Origin: Phaseolus vulgaris
Lineage: Eukaryota > Streptophyta > Magnoliopsida > Fabales > Fabaceae
DNA length: 64,000 nucleotides
Direction of reading: 5' to 3'
NCBI RefSeq assembly: GCF_000499845.2
Contig: NC_023757.2
Span: 7,226,118 to 7,290,117 of the forward strand
Shown here: positions 1 to 12,495 of the stretch, piece by piece
Layout of the letters: each line of letters opens with the position of its first letter
Numbering within the stretch: the stretch's first letter is position 1
Position numbers and translations under genes: made by a program
The notes under the pieces: generated by a model
The model's input: only the letters and a program-made list of their open reading frames with translations
Told to the model about the DNA's origin: nothing
The model's database searches: none

Positions 1-421
1 TAACCTGCCTCAAACTCTGTTCAAAGTAAGGTATTAAATAAAAATTAAACATGGTCATAATAGCCAATCATGCGAACAATCGGTCATACACTTAGCCAAT
101 CTTCTTCAAACTCCAAATGCAACCTAAAAGTTGTGCATGTTATACAATTCATTCAAGGGAGAAACACATTTTCTTGGATGTGAATATAATCTTCGTTCAA
201 TTTAAAGGGCCACCATTTAAGAAACACAGACAAAATTAAGATTTAAGATTAAACTAGTATCTTGAAAATTTTCCAAGCTTCATAACAACTACTTAAGCAT
301 CCACAAGCTGAAGAAAGTTGATGCTACAATATGTATTCAAGGTCACAAGCATCTGTTTTCTGAATCAGATAACACAGCACAATAAACTGTTAAAGGCTAT
401 AGAATAAACAGTACAGTGTGA
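1..421. other. 3' flank of SF3B5
   Basis: There is no gene here. This stretch lies downstream of the SF3B5 stop codon on the minus strand and should hold its 3' UTR. I did not find a clear minus-strand AATAAA signal, so the transcript end cannot be placed. Confidence 0.5.
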
Positions 422-2169
422 TTAATCCTCTTCTTTTTCCGGAGGCAAACCACAAGGCAGGAGCATTTTCTGCACAAAAGATAGAGTTTGTTATGAATAG
501 CTGATGACTGACAAGTTGTAAGCAACAATACTAAAAGAAGGTTAAGAAGACAAAGAAAAATTCAGAGAAGGGTCGTGCTATAACTACTCTTCAGATAATT
601 CTAAATTGTACTTCTTGCTAATTCCTTTCAGAATTAAGTTCCTTGGTAAGTTGCTAATAAAATGTTATCAATTTTTTTCTTAAACCAAAAATGGCCCCTT
701 GGTAAGTTGCTTTTGAGAAGATGAGCATGTCTTTCCTAAAATATAATTCATCTTAATTTAGATTTTATATGAGAGATAAAGTGATTATACTGTAATCTAA
801 TGATGGCTAACGAACTTGCATGACCTATTTATGCATATGCAGAGACCCAGTGTCCTATGTTTTGAACATTGGTTGTGTTGGGTTGTCTGGGCATGCTCCA
901 TAACTCTTAAACACCAAAACTACTCATCCCTCCCTACACTTTCCTTTCAACAAGTTCAACAGAAAAGCATTACAAGTAACAGGTGATTTTCGTTTCTTTT
1001 CACCTTTGTCTCAAAAGCACACAGACAACCTGTTTGGTGGAAATATATTGTTGTAAATCGATATCACAAAAGTCTCGTAACCCTCCGAATCTTGGAGGAG
1101 CTACCTTTAGATGCACTCCACTTTTCTCTCCACAACCGCTCAGCCAGGAGATGTGGTTCAGCTCAACCAGGTTTTGGGGTTCCTCCTCCATCTATAAATA
1201 AGTGTTTCTGCAGTGCTCGTAGAACACACATCTCTCACAGCTTCTTCACTCTTTTTCACCTCTTCATTCTTTCTCCTTTTCTAATATTTCCTTCACTCTT
1301 TTTCACCTCTTCATTCTTTCTCTTTTTCTAATATTTCCTTCACTCTTGTTCACCTTTTCATTCTTTCTCTTTCTAATATTTCTCGTGTCCTAAGTTCTTT
1401 TACTCTTAGGAATTTAAGAGTTCTTACTAGTTCTGAGATCCTCGGTATTATCCGAAAAGTTCTTATTGTATCCTGAAGAACTTGTGCAATATACTACAGA
1501 TAAGTTCTTACAGACACCTCAAGAAATCAATCTTATCCGTGCTTTGCCAGCCTTATTTATTACATATATTTCACTACAAAGAAAAGCACTCGTGTGTATG
1601 TTATTGGGCAAAACTAGTAACTGTTCCCACTTCTTGTGGATGAACTCTCCAAATACAGTAGAACACCGAAAAAAAAGTGCATTGCTAGCATTTATCCTTT
1701 ATTAAGATGACAGTGAAACAAAGTAGTGGATATAGATAGAAAGAAAACCTGCATAAAGTTATAGCGTTCCCTTCCAATAGATTCATTTTCAGCAATACCA
1801 ACGTAAGCCAGTAAAGGGTAGTGGCCAATATATGATGCATAGCTATCACGTTGAATGTTCACTGCCCACTCACTGCACACCCATAAAACCAAGAAAAACA
1901 AACAAAAATTATTGAAAACAAAAAATCAAAAATTGAGAATGAATTTTGGGGAAAAGAGTGAGAGCGAAACTGACAATCTGTTCAAATCGGCATGACCAGT
2001 TCCAACATATTTGGCTTGAAGATGTTCGAGCTGAGAGTTGATGTTAAACCTATCACTCGCCTGCATAAAACGCCCAAATTAATTTTGGTATCCAAATTTT
2101 GAAAACCCTAACTAAAAAAACGAAATTGCTGCCTTGGAAAGAAATTGGGAAAAGAGAGTGTACCTGCAT
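422..2169 (-). CDS. SF3B5: Splicing factor 3B subunit 5 (SF3b 10 kDa), U2 snRNP
   Basis: This is a small core subunit of the SF3b complex of the U2 snRNP, which acts in branch-site recognition in the nucleus. I assembled four coding exons on the minus strand: 2164-2169, 1975-2060, 1749-1872 and 422-469. They total 264 nt and encode 87 aa. All introns are GT-AG. Joining restores one frame through the family's landmarks: SQLEHLQAKYVGTGHAD near residues 10-26, NIQRDSYASYIGH near 35-47, AENESIGRERYNFM near 56-69, and a C-terminal MLLPCGLPP followed by an acidic tail. The length matches the roughly 86-aa family size. The first coding exon supplies only ATG CAG, so ORF-based calling would miss the true start. 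The last intron (470-1748) is large and contains a TATA-plus-pyrimidine-repeat block that looks like inserted DNA. No damage is seen, so the gene is probably functional. Confidence 0.94.
840..1600 (+). mobile_element. LTR/promoter-like insertion in SF3B5 intron 3
   Basis: Inside the large third intron, on the strand opposite SF3B5, is a block less AT-rich than its surroundings. It has a good TATA box (TATAAATA, 1193-1200), then a pyrimidine-rich leader with three 47-bp tandem repeats, then a run resembling copia U5/leader sequence. This layout (TATA, short leader, CT-rich tract) fits a retrotransposon LTR fragment. I found no paired LTR, PBS or target duplication, so the boundaries are approximate and the class is inferred. 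Confidence 0.4.
1245..1384 (+). repeat. 47-bp pyrimidine-rich tandem repeat, 3 copies
   Basis: There are three units, at 1245-1291, 1292-1338 and 1339-1384. Each starts TTCACTCTT and ends in CTAATATTT. The first two are almost identical and the third has a few changes and a 1-bp loss. It lies just downstream of the TATA box at 1193, in the position of a transcript leader. Confidence 0.9.
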
Positions 2170-2659
2170 GGTGTGAGATTGAGTTGCTATCAGTGCTTAG
2201 GGTTTTCCTTCAGTTCAGGTTCAAATGCTCTAAGATATAAACTTTGCTCACTTTCTTCTTGTATAGTGTGATTGGTTATGGTTAATCTACAATAATTAAA
2301 AAAAAAACATAATATTTTTAATTATGATAAAATAGTTGTATTTCTTTTTTCTTTTTTAATTTTTATATAATATTTAATTATTTGAAAGTTATTGTAAAGA
2401 CAAAAAGATATAATAAAATAAATAAGTTGTAAAAAGAATTAAAGAAAAAATAACGAGGAATAATTGTTTATTCAAAATGATAACATATTAAAATAATCAA
2501 TTAGGATTTGTCTAAATAAATAAATTGGACGTTTAATTTTATATTTCTTAATTTTTATAAATTAAAATTATCTATTATATTTAATTAAAACAAAATATTT
2601 AGAAGAGTAAATATTTCCTTAATAATTCGAAAAAAAAGAGTAAATATTTAATAATTGTA

Positions 2660-2915
2660 AAACAATATCTTGAGACAGATTTTGAATTCAATTTTGTGTA
2701 AATAAAAAAAAGGAAAAAAAAGATATATGCTTAATCATTCCAAACAGAAAAATGAACATGTGATACTTTAAACAATATCTTAAGATGTATTATGAATTCG
2801 ATTTTGTGAAAAAAAAGGAAATTATAAAAGAGAAAAATGAACATGTGATACTTTAAACAATATCTTAAGATGTATTATGAATTCGATTTTGTGAAAAAAA
2901 AGGGAATTATAAAAG
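2660..2915. repeat. 85-bp tandem duplication plus a degenerate third copy
   Basis: Units at 2746-2830 and 2831-2915 are nearly identical; both run from AGAAAAATGAACATGTGATA to AAATTATAAAAG. An older, diverged copy of the AACAATATCTT...GAATTC...ATTTTGTG core lies just before, from about 2662. The array is 0.5-0.75 kb upstream of the SF3B5 start codon. Confidence 0.88.
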
Positions 2916-3420
2916 AGAAGTGAGAAGAAGAACTATGATTGTTTTTTTAGAATGTGACACACACTCAAAACTTATTTTTATTTCTTTTTTGTACTTTTTT
3001 TTGTTTCATCTTTCTCATGGGAGATTAAACCTTATGGGTTGATTCCTTTGTAATTCTCCATTGATTTTTAAGTTTTGATCGATCAAAGTTTTGTTTTCAA
3101 TTCTATTTGGCAATTTGTTTTAACCTTATGATCTTTTTTATATCTGTTTTTTGTAAGAGGTTGTTATTGAATAAATGTTAAGGGTTAATTTTTTTTCCCT
3201 AGTTTTGATTTCTTGGTCAATTCTTAATATTCTAATTAATCTCTTAGGTGTATGATTCAAGAGGTAAAAGAGAAACATCTCATAAGTAAACATATAAGTG
3301 GAGTATTGAATACATAAGTAGACACATATTTTGTTGATAAGATTTAGTTGAATTGGATTCATGCATGTTTGATTTAGTTTGGCCGTGTTGTAGAATTGAA
3401 ACATGATCATCTTTAGTATC

Positions 3421-3700
3421 TAACCATTAGTTGCTAAGATTTTAGCTACTAATTACTCTATAATCTAAATTAGTCTTTTAAAGACTAATTTAAAATATAA
3501 AATAATAGTAATTAAAATCCTGGTAGCTAATTTAAATACTAATTTAAAATTATTTATAATTTTTTATTAAAAATAGAAATCACTTTAAATACCAATAGTT
3601 TTTTTAGTTTTTAAAATAATATCTAATTTAGTTGATATAGTGACTAATTATTTTTAGTCTCTAAGTTTGGTTGGTATTTAATGATTTTATTGTAGTATAA
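3421..3700. repeat. MITE family fragment, copy A
   Basis: This shares the body of the window's main MITE family: the block around GGTAGCTAATTTAAATAC, then TCTAATTTAGTTGATATAGT, ACTAATTATTTTTAGTCTCT, and an end like TTAATGATTTTATTGTAGTA. The left CACTA terminus is absent, so it is a truncated copy. Confidence 0.65.
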
Positions 3701-4620
3701 TAATAAATTATTGACAAATTATCTATTTAAAGACTTTATTAATTAAAATTAGGCGAGATAAAATTATAGTTTATTGAGAAATATGTAATGTTTAAAACTT
3801 GAAAATAGAAAAATGGTAAATAGAAAATCCGAAATGATACTCTTTGCAAACTGAGATTTATTGTTTTTTTCAGTTTTTTTTTCTCTTACGTAATTTTGTC
3901 TTTTTTTTTTCTATCATTTGTATTTCTTGTACTTTATCCTCCACATTATTTAGTTCTCCAACCCTTTATTTTATATTTAATTAACATTTTAGTTTCTTAT
4001 AAATTGAACATTTTCAATTAACTTTTTATTAAAAAAAATTGGTTCTATTGAGTACCCAGATTTTTTACATTTTAAAAAAGTATAATATTAAAGTCTAAAT
4101 TATATTATTTATTTTTATTTTTGAAAATTTATATGGATCAATATAATAAATTTTCATCAATCAATATCATATCAAAGATGAGCAGTATTGCAAGATTTTA
4201 CATCTATGAACTTTCTAGTTGAGTTTCTTTTCAATAAATGTTCAAATTTAATATTTACTTTGTATTGATAAACCTTTCAATTATTCAAATTTATAAGGTT
4301 AATACGTTACAAATTAATTTTAGGTTAAATCAATAATTTAAATAAATTTTATAACTTCTAAAGAGATAACCAAATATTTATATTTCCAAAAGGTCCCAAA
4401 TTTTACATATCAGGTCTCATCAAAAGAACTAATTTTAAGAGTTTTTAAAAGTATGCATACCTGTTACTAGTTTTTGAAGTACTCGAACATAAATATATTC
4501 TCTACAATCAACTTCAAAGATTATGTTCAGTTGAATATAAAATTTTCATTTATAATTTAACTACCCAAGAAAGATAAAATTTGTGAACAAGTGCCTTTTG
4601 ATACAAGGGCTACACGACCT

Positions 4621-4747
4621 AAGATAATAGGGATGTCAATGTGGAACGGATCGATCGATAATGGGGGGATGTCAATGTGAAACGAGGTAATAGGGATGTC
4701 AATGTGGAACAGATCGATCGATAATGGAGATGTCAATGTGAAACGGA
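4621..4747. repeat. 63-bp minisatellite, about 2 copies
   Basis: The unit contains AATAGGGATGTCAATGTGGA, GATCGATCGATAATGG and a second GATGTCAATGTGAAACG. It repeats with a 63-bp offset (TAATAGGG at 4625 and 4688). Because 63 is a multiple of three, it leaves a spurious open frame on the minus strand. Confidence 0.85.
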
Positions 4748-5262
4748 TCTTACACACGATTCAACCGCTTAGTCCCGTACCTAATAACCTGCAATCCATG
4801 CAGGCCAAGTGCAGAGTAGACTCTTAAAATCTAGAAATTTTTATATGCATCCTCATAATTTTTTCCCACGGCCTCATTTTTTAAAATTTTAAAATTATTT
4901 ATTCTAAATTCTACAATTTAGAATCTAAATTTGTATTCTAGATTGTGCAATTTGGAATATTTTACAATCTGAAACACAAATTTTAACTTCTGAATTTTAT
5001 AACTCGAAAATTATCTGAATTCCATGTTCCGGGATTAAAGAAAGAATTAAAGAAAAAAAAGTTCAATTCAAAAACATACCTCAAGAATGTGGTATATAAT
5101 TTTCAATTCATGGTAGGTAACAGGGGAAGTTTATGGTGAAATTGTGGTTCATCTTAAAGTAAGCATGACTTAAAAAATAAGTGGTTTCTGTTGGCCTATA
5201 CAAATTCCAATCAGTTGCCTCACTTCATTCAGATCAAATGGAACATTTTATTTACCTTTAGA

Positions 5263-8200
5263 TCATGATGCTAGAGTTGTAGGTGGACAACTATCAACAG
5301 TGCAAGCCAAGATATCCCTGTACTCCCTGGATATTGTGAAAGAGTCATAAACTTGTCCATCACTGCTTTTCTTGTACTCAAACAACAGGTTTGATTGGTC
5401 AAATGCTGTAAGCTTGACAAATCCAAAGTCATAGTCTTTAAATATACTCCACTTAGTGTTTATGGGGGCAAATTCAGCAAGGGATGCTCCTCCTCCCCCA
5501 ACCACTACATGTATTGTACCATTCAAGGGGCCCTTGTAATTGTGCTTCTCTTTATTGGTGCAGATATTCTGTGTAAGGAAAATGGCAGTTATTTTTTCAT
5601 GTTTAATGATAACAGCAAACAAGAAAGAAGTGTCTAGGTAATTTAAATTTTTTTATTCTTGATGACAAAGTAACGGCTAGAAAGCACAGATTCGATACAA
5701 CATAAATACAGGAATATGATAAATTTAATAATCATAAGATACGACACAACTATAATACCCGGCATTAAATTAATCTTGATGTAGTTAAAAAATGTGCAAA
5801 GTTATTTTAGACTATAAAATGCTACAATTTATCTAATTATTGCGGGATTCCAATTTATATTGGTATAAAGTTCACGTACCAAAAGTATTCAAAGCTAACA
5901 AGAAATATTTTAATAACAAAATGGCCATAATCTAATGTATGTTCTTGATGACCAAACTGACAGTCTGTAAAGTGAAGAACAAGAAAAGGACAAGATGAGT
6001 TGCACACTTCCAAATGTAGAAAGGGTATTTTCAAGCCATAGCATATAATCATGTAGAGCTTCTACAGGGAAGTAAAGGAACAAAGTAAAAACTAACTATC
6101 TCTGAAGTTAAGCAAAATACCTGATACACAGGGCAAGTTCTTTCATAGTTATGAACATGTCCATACATTGCTATGTCAACCTTATACTTTTGCCAGAGAT
6201 ATTGAAGGTCCTCCCTTCCCATTGGTTCTTCAAAAGAGCCTTCTGCCACATAGAACCCTGCAGAAGAATAACCAAGTACCCTATGTGCAAGAAATATCAG
6301 CCATGGCTGTTTTTGTCGGTCAACCGATGCTAGGCAATTTTCAATGAATTTATACTGTTCTGATCCCTTTCTCCAATCGAGTTCTGTGTTAGCTATGCAG
6401 AATTTGAACATACCATAGTCAGCTGAGTACCTGGCAAAGTAAAGTAATTTTTGAAGATCTTTCCGGAGGAAATAATAACATTTTTTTCGTAGGCATACTC
6501 AAGAAGGTAACAAAATTTACTACATTTATGAATAGGTTAACTTAGTTTTATCTGGTGCAAGAGAAGGAGCATGGTTATGCAACTTTGATGTTAAAGATGC
6601 TAAATGCCTACATCAATTAGAGTTTTATAAAAGGGAACATATTTAACACAGATGCTGAAAGGTTGAAATTTAAAGATATTTTACCAGAATTTTTCTCTGT
6701 TCTCAGCTGGTACATAAAACATGGTTTGAGACAGTACACCACATTCACCACCAGAATCCAAGGTCCCATAAAAGGATCCAGTCCCTGGCCAGTCACGTTC
6801 ATGATTGCCACTAAAAGCACAGAATGTAAAAGCATAAAAATGACATAATCAAGAGTAGCAGTAAACATAAAAAAGTGCAACTCATGCATAACAAGTCAAA
6901 CCTCGCTGTCATATATGGTACAGTTGATGCAATTGGCTCAATTTGTGCAGTAAACTGATCCCACTGTGAAATGTATCCACTAGCATAGCATAAATCACCA
7001 ATGTGGAAGACTATATCTACATCTTTTAAGTCTTTTATAATCTGTTTAGTAGTGTTGAGTGAGCCAGGCTGGAAATTATTAAATTCATTGGAGCCATCAG
7101 CTTCTGCCTGCGTGTGAGATAAGAAAATAAAAAGTGGAGTAACCAGTAATTAAATCAAAAGTAAGAATAACTGATATCTTTTCAGGGTATATTATTTTTA
7201 CAATACAAAATATATAACTTAAATTCAAATATAAAATATCACAAAGAAACAAAGGAGAGTAAATATAATTGGAATTACCCATGGATGAAACAGAAGACAA
7301 AGAAGTAATGGAGATTTAAATCAACCTGATCAATCTTATCTCTTTTACTTATATGTAATTATGAATTCATTTATACAAATTGTATCTCCAGATTTCAGAA
7401 CATGGTTATAACTAAAAGGGCCACGAGAAAAAATAAAAAGAAAGAAAATTACCTTTCCCATATCACCGAATATGACTACACGTTGCAAGGAATTTTGACC
7501 TGGAAAAGGAAATGCTTTGAACTGGTATTCTTCGCTCCATATTACTGTACCATTAAATAGTCTATGCCCCAGCTTGTATATGTACCTGAAAATAGAAAAA
7601 TAAATACATTGCAAGTTGGGGTTCACAGTGAACTGCTGCTAATAAAATCAAGATGTTCCTTCATACCACAATATTTGAAGTTTTGAACCAATATAGAGTT
7701 ATGTTACTTATAATTTATACAAGTCACGGGGGGAAAATGAAGTATATTTGGTGCCAAATCCTTTATACTCTGGGGAAAAATTGTTTGTTACTTTTATTGA
7801 TGATTTACTTGTGTTACATGGACATATGTCATGAAAAGTAAGTTTGGCGTATTTCAAATCTTTGTTAATCTTTTCCATCTTGTCAAAAATTAATTAGGGA
7901 AAAACATTAAAAGATGTAGGTCTGATAATGGTACTGAATATGTAAAACATGAATTCTCCAAAATTTTGTCCTTTAAGAGTATTGCCCATGAATTAACATG
8001 TGTTAAAAATCCACAACAAAAGCTCTAGCAGCTCATTTTGGATGGGACTTACATCAATTGCATGTCAAAAATGTTTTTTTTCATGAAGATTTAGAAAAAT
8101 AAGTGTACATGGAGATTCTACCTAGATTTGAAGCTCATAATGCAAGGAATAAGGTTTGCCTCCTAAAGAAGGCCTTATATGGACATAAACAATCTCCAAG

Positions 8201-11200
8201 AGCACGCTTTGGGAGATTTACATAAGCAATGGTTTCCTTAGGATATAAGCAAAGCCAAGGAGATCATACTTTATTCATAAAACACTTCAATACAAGTAAA
8301 CTTACTCTATTGTTGGTCTATGTGGATGACATGATTCCTACCGGAGATAATGAAACAAAGAAAGTGGCTTTAAAGTAAAAATTGACAGCTCAATTTGAAA
8401 TGAAAGACCTGGGAAAACTTAAGTATCTCCTTGGAATAAAGGTTGCTTATTCAAAAAAATGGATTTTCATCTCCCAAAGAAAATATATTCTTGATCTCCT
8501 CAAATAAACAAGTGAGCTAGGATGTAGACTCTCAGGGGTTCCTATTGAACAAAATCACAAAATTGGAAGTGAAGAGAATTCTTCTATGAAAAACTCAATA
8601 TCAGATATTGGAAGAAAACTCATTAATTTATCACACACGAGACAGAACATTGCTTACACAGTTAGTGTGGTTAGTCATTTTATGCATGATCCAAGAGAAA
8701 GACACATACAAGCAGTTGAAAAAATTCTTCAGTACTTGAAGTCAAGCCCAGGAAAGGAACTACTATTTAGAAAAAAAGACACTTTTGACTCTAAAGATAT
8801 ATAATGGTGTAGATTATGATCCGTTAGTGGCAGAAAATCTAACTCTGGGTCCTATATGTTGCTGGGAGAAAATTTAGTCACTTGAAGAAGTAAAAAAACA
8901 AGATAAAGTAGCTCGTTCAAGTGCAAAAACTGAATTTCGAGCCCTTGCTCAAGGTGAGTGTAAAGGACTTTGGATAAAGATCATATTAAATTACCCTAAA
9001 ACATAGAACTTGACATCCCTATGCAATTGTACTGTGATAATAAGTCAACCATGAGCATTGCTCATAATCTAGTACAACATGATAGGACCAAACACATTAA
9101 AATTGATAGTCACTTCATCAAAGATAATCTTGATAAAGGTTTGGTAGTGCAAAACTCATGTCCTTACAGAGCTTCACTTAGCAGACATCTTCATAAAGGG
9201 ACTTCCTCAAACAGATTCCAAGACATTGTAAGCAAGTTGTGAATGATTGATATTCATTTACCAACTTGAGGGAGAGTGTTGTAAATAGAAGAGTATTTGA
9301 ATAAAATTATCCTAATATCTCTATAGTTATTAGGAACAATATCCCTAAAATCTACTCATTCATTTCAAATGATTTTTATCTCCTTTTCTAAGAGAATGTG
9401 ATTGTTACAAATATAGGAGTTGAGAATGTAATTGTTACAAATATAGGAGTTGAGAATGTAATTATCATGATAGTAATTAATAAAATATTTCATTTCTCTC
9501 TCTTCTTTTTCCAAGTTTTTATCAGAAACGAAAATATTACACCAAAAGTTGATGTAGATCCTATTGTTAAACAGATGATAAAATCTTGCTAAAGATGGTT
9601 TTGGTCATATGAGAAGAATACTACCCTACCAGGGGCTCAACTAAGCTAATGATGTGGAGGGATAAATAATCAGAGGTAGGAAAAAAAAAGGACTTCAGAG
9701 TAATAATCGTAGGAGATCTTGATCTAAAATGGCCTTTCTTGAGAATAAGTTTTTGACAAAACACAGTAGCCATGTTTTATCCATGTAGACCCCACATAGC
9801 GGATAAAGACTTTTTTTTTGTTGTATCTGATTGAAAAATATTATTTATCAAGTAATCAAACTGCTTTCAGTAATTTTTCCTGTATAAGTTTATATTAGTA
9901 TTACTTTTAGCAGCTAAAGGATATATTTGATTAGTTAGGTTTGTTTTAAAAACTAGAATAGCAAATTAATAATATCAATTGTCAAGCAAGCAATTATAAT
10001 GATGCTCAAATAAGATATAACATACTCTCGGTTGGGCCACAACTCCTTCAGAAAACTAGTGTGTATATATCCCGGGTCACGCCATCCAACAGTCCTTGCT
10101 GGTGCACCTACATTTATAGATGAATATACGAAAGTGAATTTTTCAATTCCACTACTTCCTCTTTATGAATGAAATTTGCAAATAGCCATACTCATTTTAA
10201 AACGCAAAGACTGTTAACTGACAAAATAAACACATTCTCCATTGCAAAAGTAACTATGACTCAAATATAGGTTGATACTAAAGGGTAGCAGAAGAGTTGC
10301 ATACCACACATGGTGTTACGATCAAAAGTCAGTGTCCCAGCAGGAGATTTCACATGGTTCCCTCCTTTAGGTCCCCATTCAACAAAAGGTTCAGCTTCAC
10401 TGATTCCATATCCACTTGTCCAAGTTACAGTCATCTGTTACAAGAACAAAGTAAATAATCTATTGACAATCCTAGATATTCTTAATCCACATACAAAGTG
10501 TTACAAACCAATATTGTAGTGGTAAATGTAAAAGAGGAAAATATCAAGAAACTGGACAATTATGTATCATTTGCAATCAAAAGGAAACTTCAAGAGGAGT
10601 AAACCTCCAATTTCCCAGAGCATAGCTCCTCTAACAAAATATCAGAAAAATAACAGAATGCTCATCCCCCGCCTCCTCTTTACTCTAAATAATAAAAACA
10701 TTCTCTCATGTTTAACGACCTCTCCACTACTCGTGACACCTCAACTTTAGGATTTCCCTTCTTCCATTTAGGCACATACACCCTCCATGCCTTAGGTGTG
10801 TCATGCCCCTCATGGACCAATGGCTTTTTCGGCCCATAAACTTTGTTGGGCTCTAACACACACATTTACCAACAAATATCATTCTAAGAAAGACTTTTAG
10901 TTGCAATCAGAGCAAGCTCCTACTGCACTAATACTCATAGGAATAATATCCAAATCTGTTAAAAAGAGGCAGTTTTGACATTGCAATAGAGGGAGCTTAA
11001 ACTTACTTCATTCCATGTTTTCCCTTGTGCTAATCGAGGATATACTGGTGCATTTGGATTGATGAATGATACTTTATTTGACACGGCAACGAGCTTTGGC
11101 TGTCAAAAATAATTTGATAAAAGAATAGAAAGATAAAGTTCAGCTCAAAATCCACATTTCTGGTCACAAACATCATATACACAATAAAGAAAAAAAGTTA

Positions 11201-12495
11201 CATATGCAAACAGGACAAAACATTCAAACTAACCTAACACCATAGCGTTGGGACAGGGAGTATACAGTCACAAATACTTTCTAAATAGAAGTTGCAACAG
11301 AAGTTCACAAAATGTATGCCTAATGGTAGGAATTTCTTTTCATGGGGCGAAAGTCGGAGAAAGAGTCATGGCTATTTTACAGTGAAAAGATATAGAATGG
11401 AACCAGCTCAGATGTCATGAAAGATGGAGCTGTCTATGAGGTGCTCAGATAAATCGGAGATGAACAATAAGATGGTATGAGCATGGTGACATTAGCCTAG
11501 AATGCCTTGAATTATAAGATGAGTAGAGTTCCAAATAGTTGACTTATGATGGTTTTCATTAACAAATATTGCTTATCACTGCAAGCTCTCATGATGACAT
11601 TCCCATAAAGCCCTTTCCAAGAATTGGAAAATCTCTACAATCATAATACATCTATTAATTTGATAAACAGGAGGATTAAAGGGTAGAGGAGTTTATGTAC
11701 ATACATTTGTTAAGCCACCAGTGAAAAGGGCAAATGAGAAGTCGGATCTCTGATTAATCAACTGAAGCTTCAAGGAAGCTTTTCCTGTGCTCTTGTAACT
11801 ACTACTGGAGAAATTGGCATATTGATACTGAAACCAGAAAAGAAAGAGAGTTTAACATCAAAACATGTTAACTTCGAAGCTTTCTTTGACTAAGGATTTG
11901 TGTCACACAAACCTTGATAGGCGCAGAACATAGAAATGGGGGATTCACCCATATGTTTTCTGCAGGGCAGGTAGAAGCACTGGAATATGTGAAACATTTG
12001 ATTCCCAATCAATGAATGGAACAAGACTCTTTGATTCGTAACTCATAATTATACTCGAGCAAGATCATGATGTGAAGCCTACCTGAAGTTTGCAGGAGAA
12101 AACACTCCAATCCAATCTTCTACTGTGGGTTTCGGGTTACTGTATTGCAGTGTAACCCATTCTGTATTTTGTCCCTAAACAATTGCAAGCAGGATCCATC
12201 AATTTCTGCTACCAAAACTTATTTTCATCTTAGGTAAGTAGTTGAAAGCAGAAAATGAAGCAACTAAAAACTAAATGAAAAATCTCAAAGTGCAGTGAAA
12301 GCGTACGGTCAAGCCCAGGACATTAGGAGTGGCTTTGATATAAGCACGCTCATCAAGAGCAAGTGTTGTTTTATGAATGGCAACTTTTGAGAGAGGTTGG
12401 TGCTCATCTGACATTGCTAGCTGAAAGGTTGCAAGAACAAGCAAAGAGAAAAAGATCCCTCTTGACTTCCACATCCCACTCATCATCATCCTCAT
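5263..12495 (-). CDS. PAP27: Purple acid phosphatase, PAP27/PAP1-like, secreted
   Basis: This is a metallophosphoesterase of the high-molecular-weight plant purple acid phosphatase group. I assembled twelve minus-strand exons, all GT-AG: 12307-12495, 12083-12174, 11913-11979, 11705-11827, 11007-11099, 10305-10434, 10026-10107, 7453-7585, 6902-7107, 6685-6810, 6121-6430 and 5263-5568. They give 1857 nt and 618 aa. An N-terminal hydrophobic signal peptide is followed by the PAP N-terminal domain (about 60-290) and the catalytic domain. All seven usual metal-ligand positions are present by my count: D300 (GDMG), D341 and Y344 (GDLCY), N374 (GNHE), H463 (LAH), H505 and H507 (GHVH). Homologues in this clade are often labelled 'probable inactive'. 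I start at 12495 because TTTTCAG just upstream looks like a 5'-UTR intron acceptor; an in-frame ATG at 12510 is the alternative. Intron 7 carries an antisense copia fragment. Confidence 0.94.
7700..9524 (+). mobile_element. Degenerate Ty1-copia fragment in PAP intron 7 (antisense)
   Basis: Many frameshifts and stops interrupt a recognisable copia pol. In order: integrase pieces (an FIDD-like segment near 7790; SDNGTEY near 7930), RT pieces (HVKNVFFHEDLEK, KKALYGHKQSPRA, LVYVDDMI near 8320), then RNase H (KYLLGIKV, LQYLKSSPG, LYCDNKSTMSIAH, RTKHIKIDSHFI) to about 9242. A purine-rich tract (TTGAGGGAGAG) follows, then a likely 3' LTR, 9277-9524, starting TGTTG and ending ATCA. Gag, protease and the 5' LTR are missing. 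The fragment is dead, lies opposite in sense to PAP and is spliced out with the intron. Confidence 0.9.
9277..9524 (+). repeat. Probable 3' LTR of the intronic copia remnant
   Basis: It starts TGTTG directly after a polypurine tract and ends ...TTTTTATCA. It contains a perfect 30-bp direct repeat (ATTGTTACAAATATAGGAGT...) near 9411-9470. No 5' partner was found, so the 3' boundary is by motif only. Confidence 0.6.
10570..10858 (-). mobile_element. Possible LTR fragment in PAP intron 5
   Basis: Read on the minus strand, this GC-richer block starts TGTTAGAGCCCAAC, a typical copia LTR start, and is unlike the AT-rich intron around it. An open frame across it (10680-10865) matches nothing I know. 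The far boundary and class are uncertain. Confidence 0.35.

Larger units (their letters stand above)
2170..5262. other. Intergenic region between SF3B5 and PAP
   Basis: This is AT-rich DNA holding the SF3B5 5' flank (minus strand) and the PAP 3' flank. Recognisable contents are the 85-bp repeat (about 2660-2915), a MITE fragment (3421-3700) and the 63-bp repeat (4621-4747). I see no further coding sequence. Confidence 0.6.

Noticed and set aside
4557..4757. 66-aa minus-strand open frame with repeated FHIDIP
   Set aside because: It is produced by the 63-bp DNA repeat, whose length is a multiple of three; there is no gene support.
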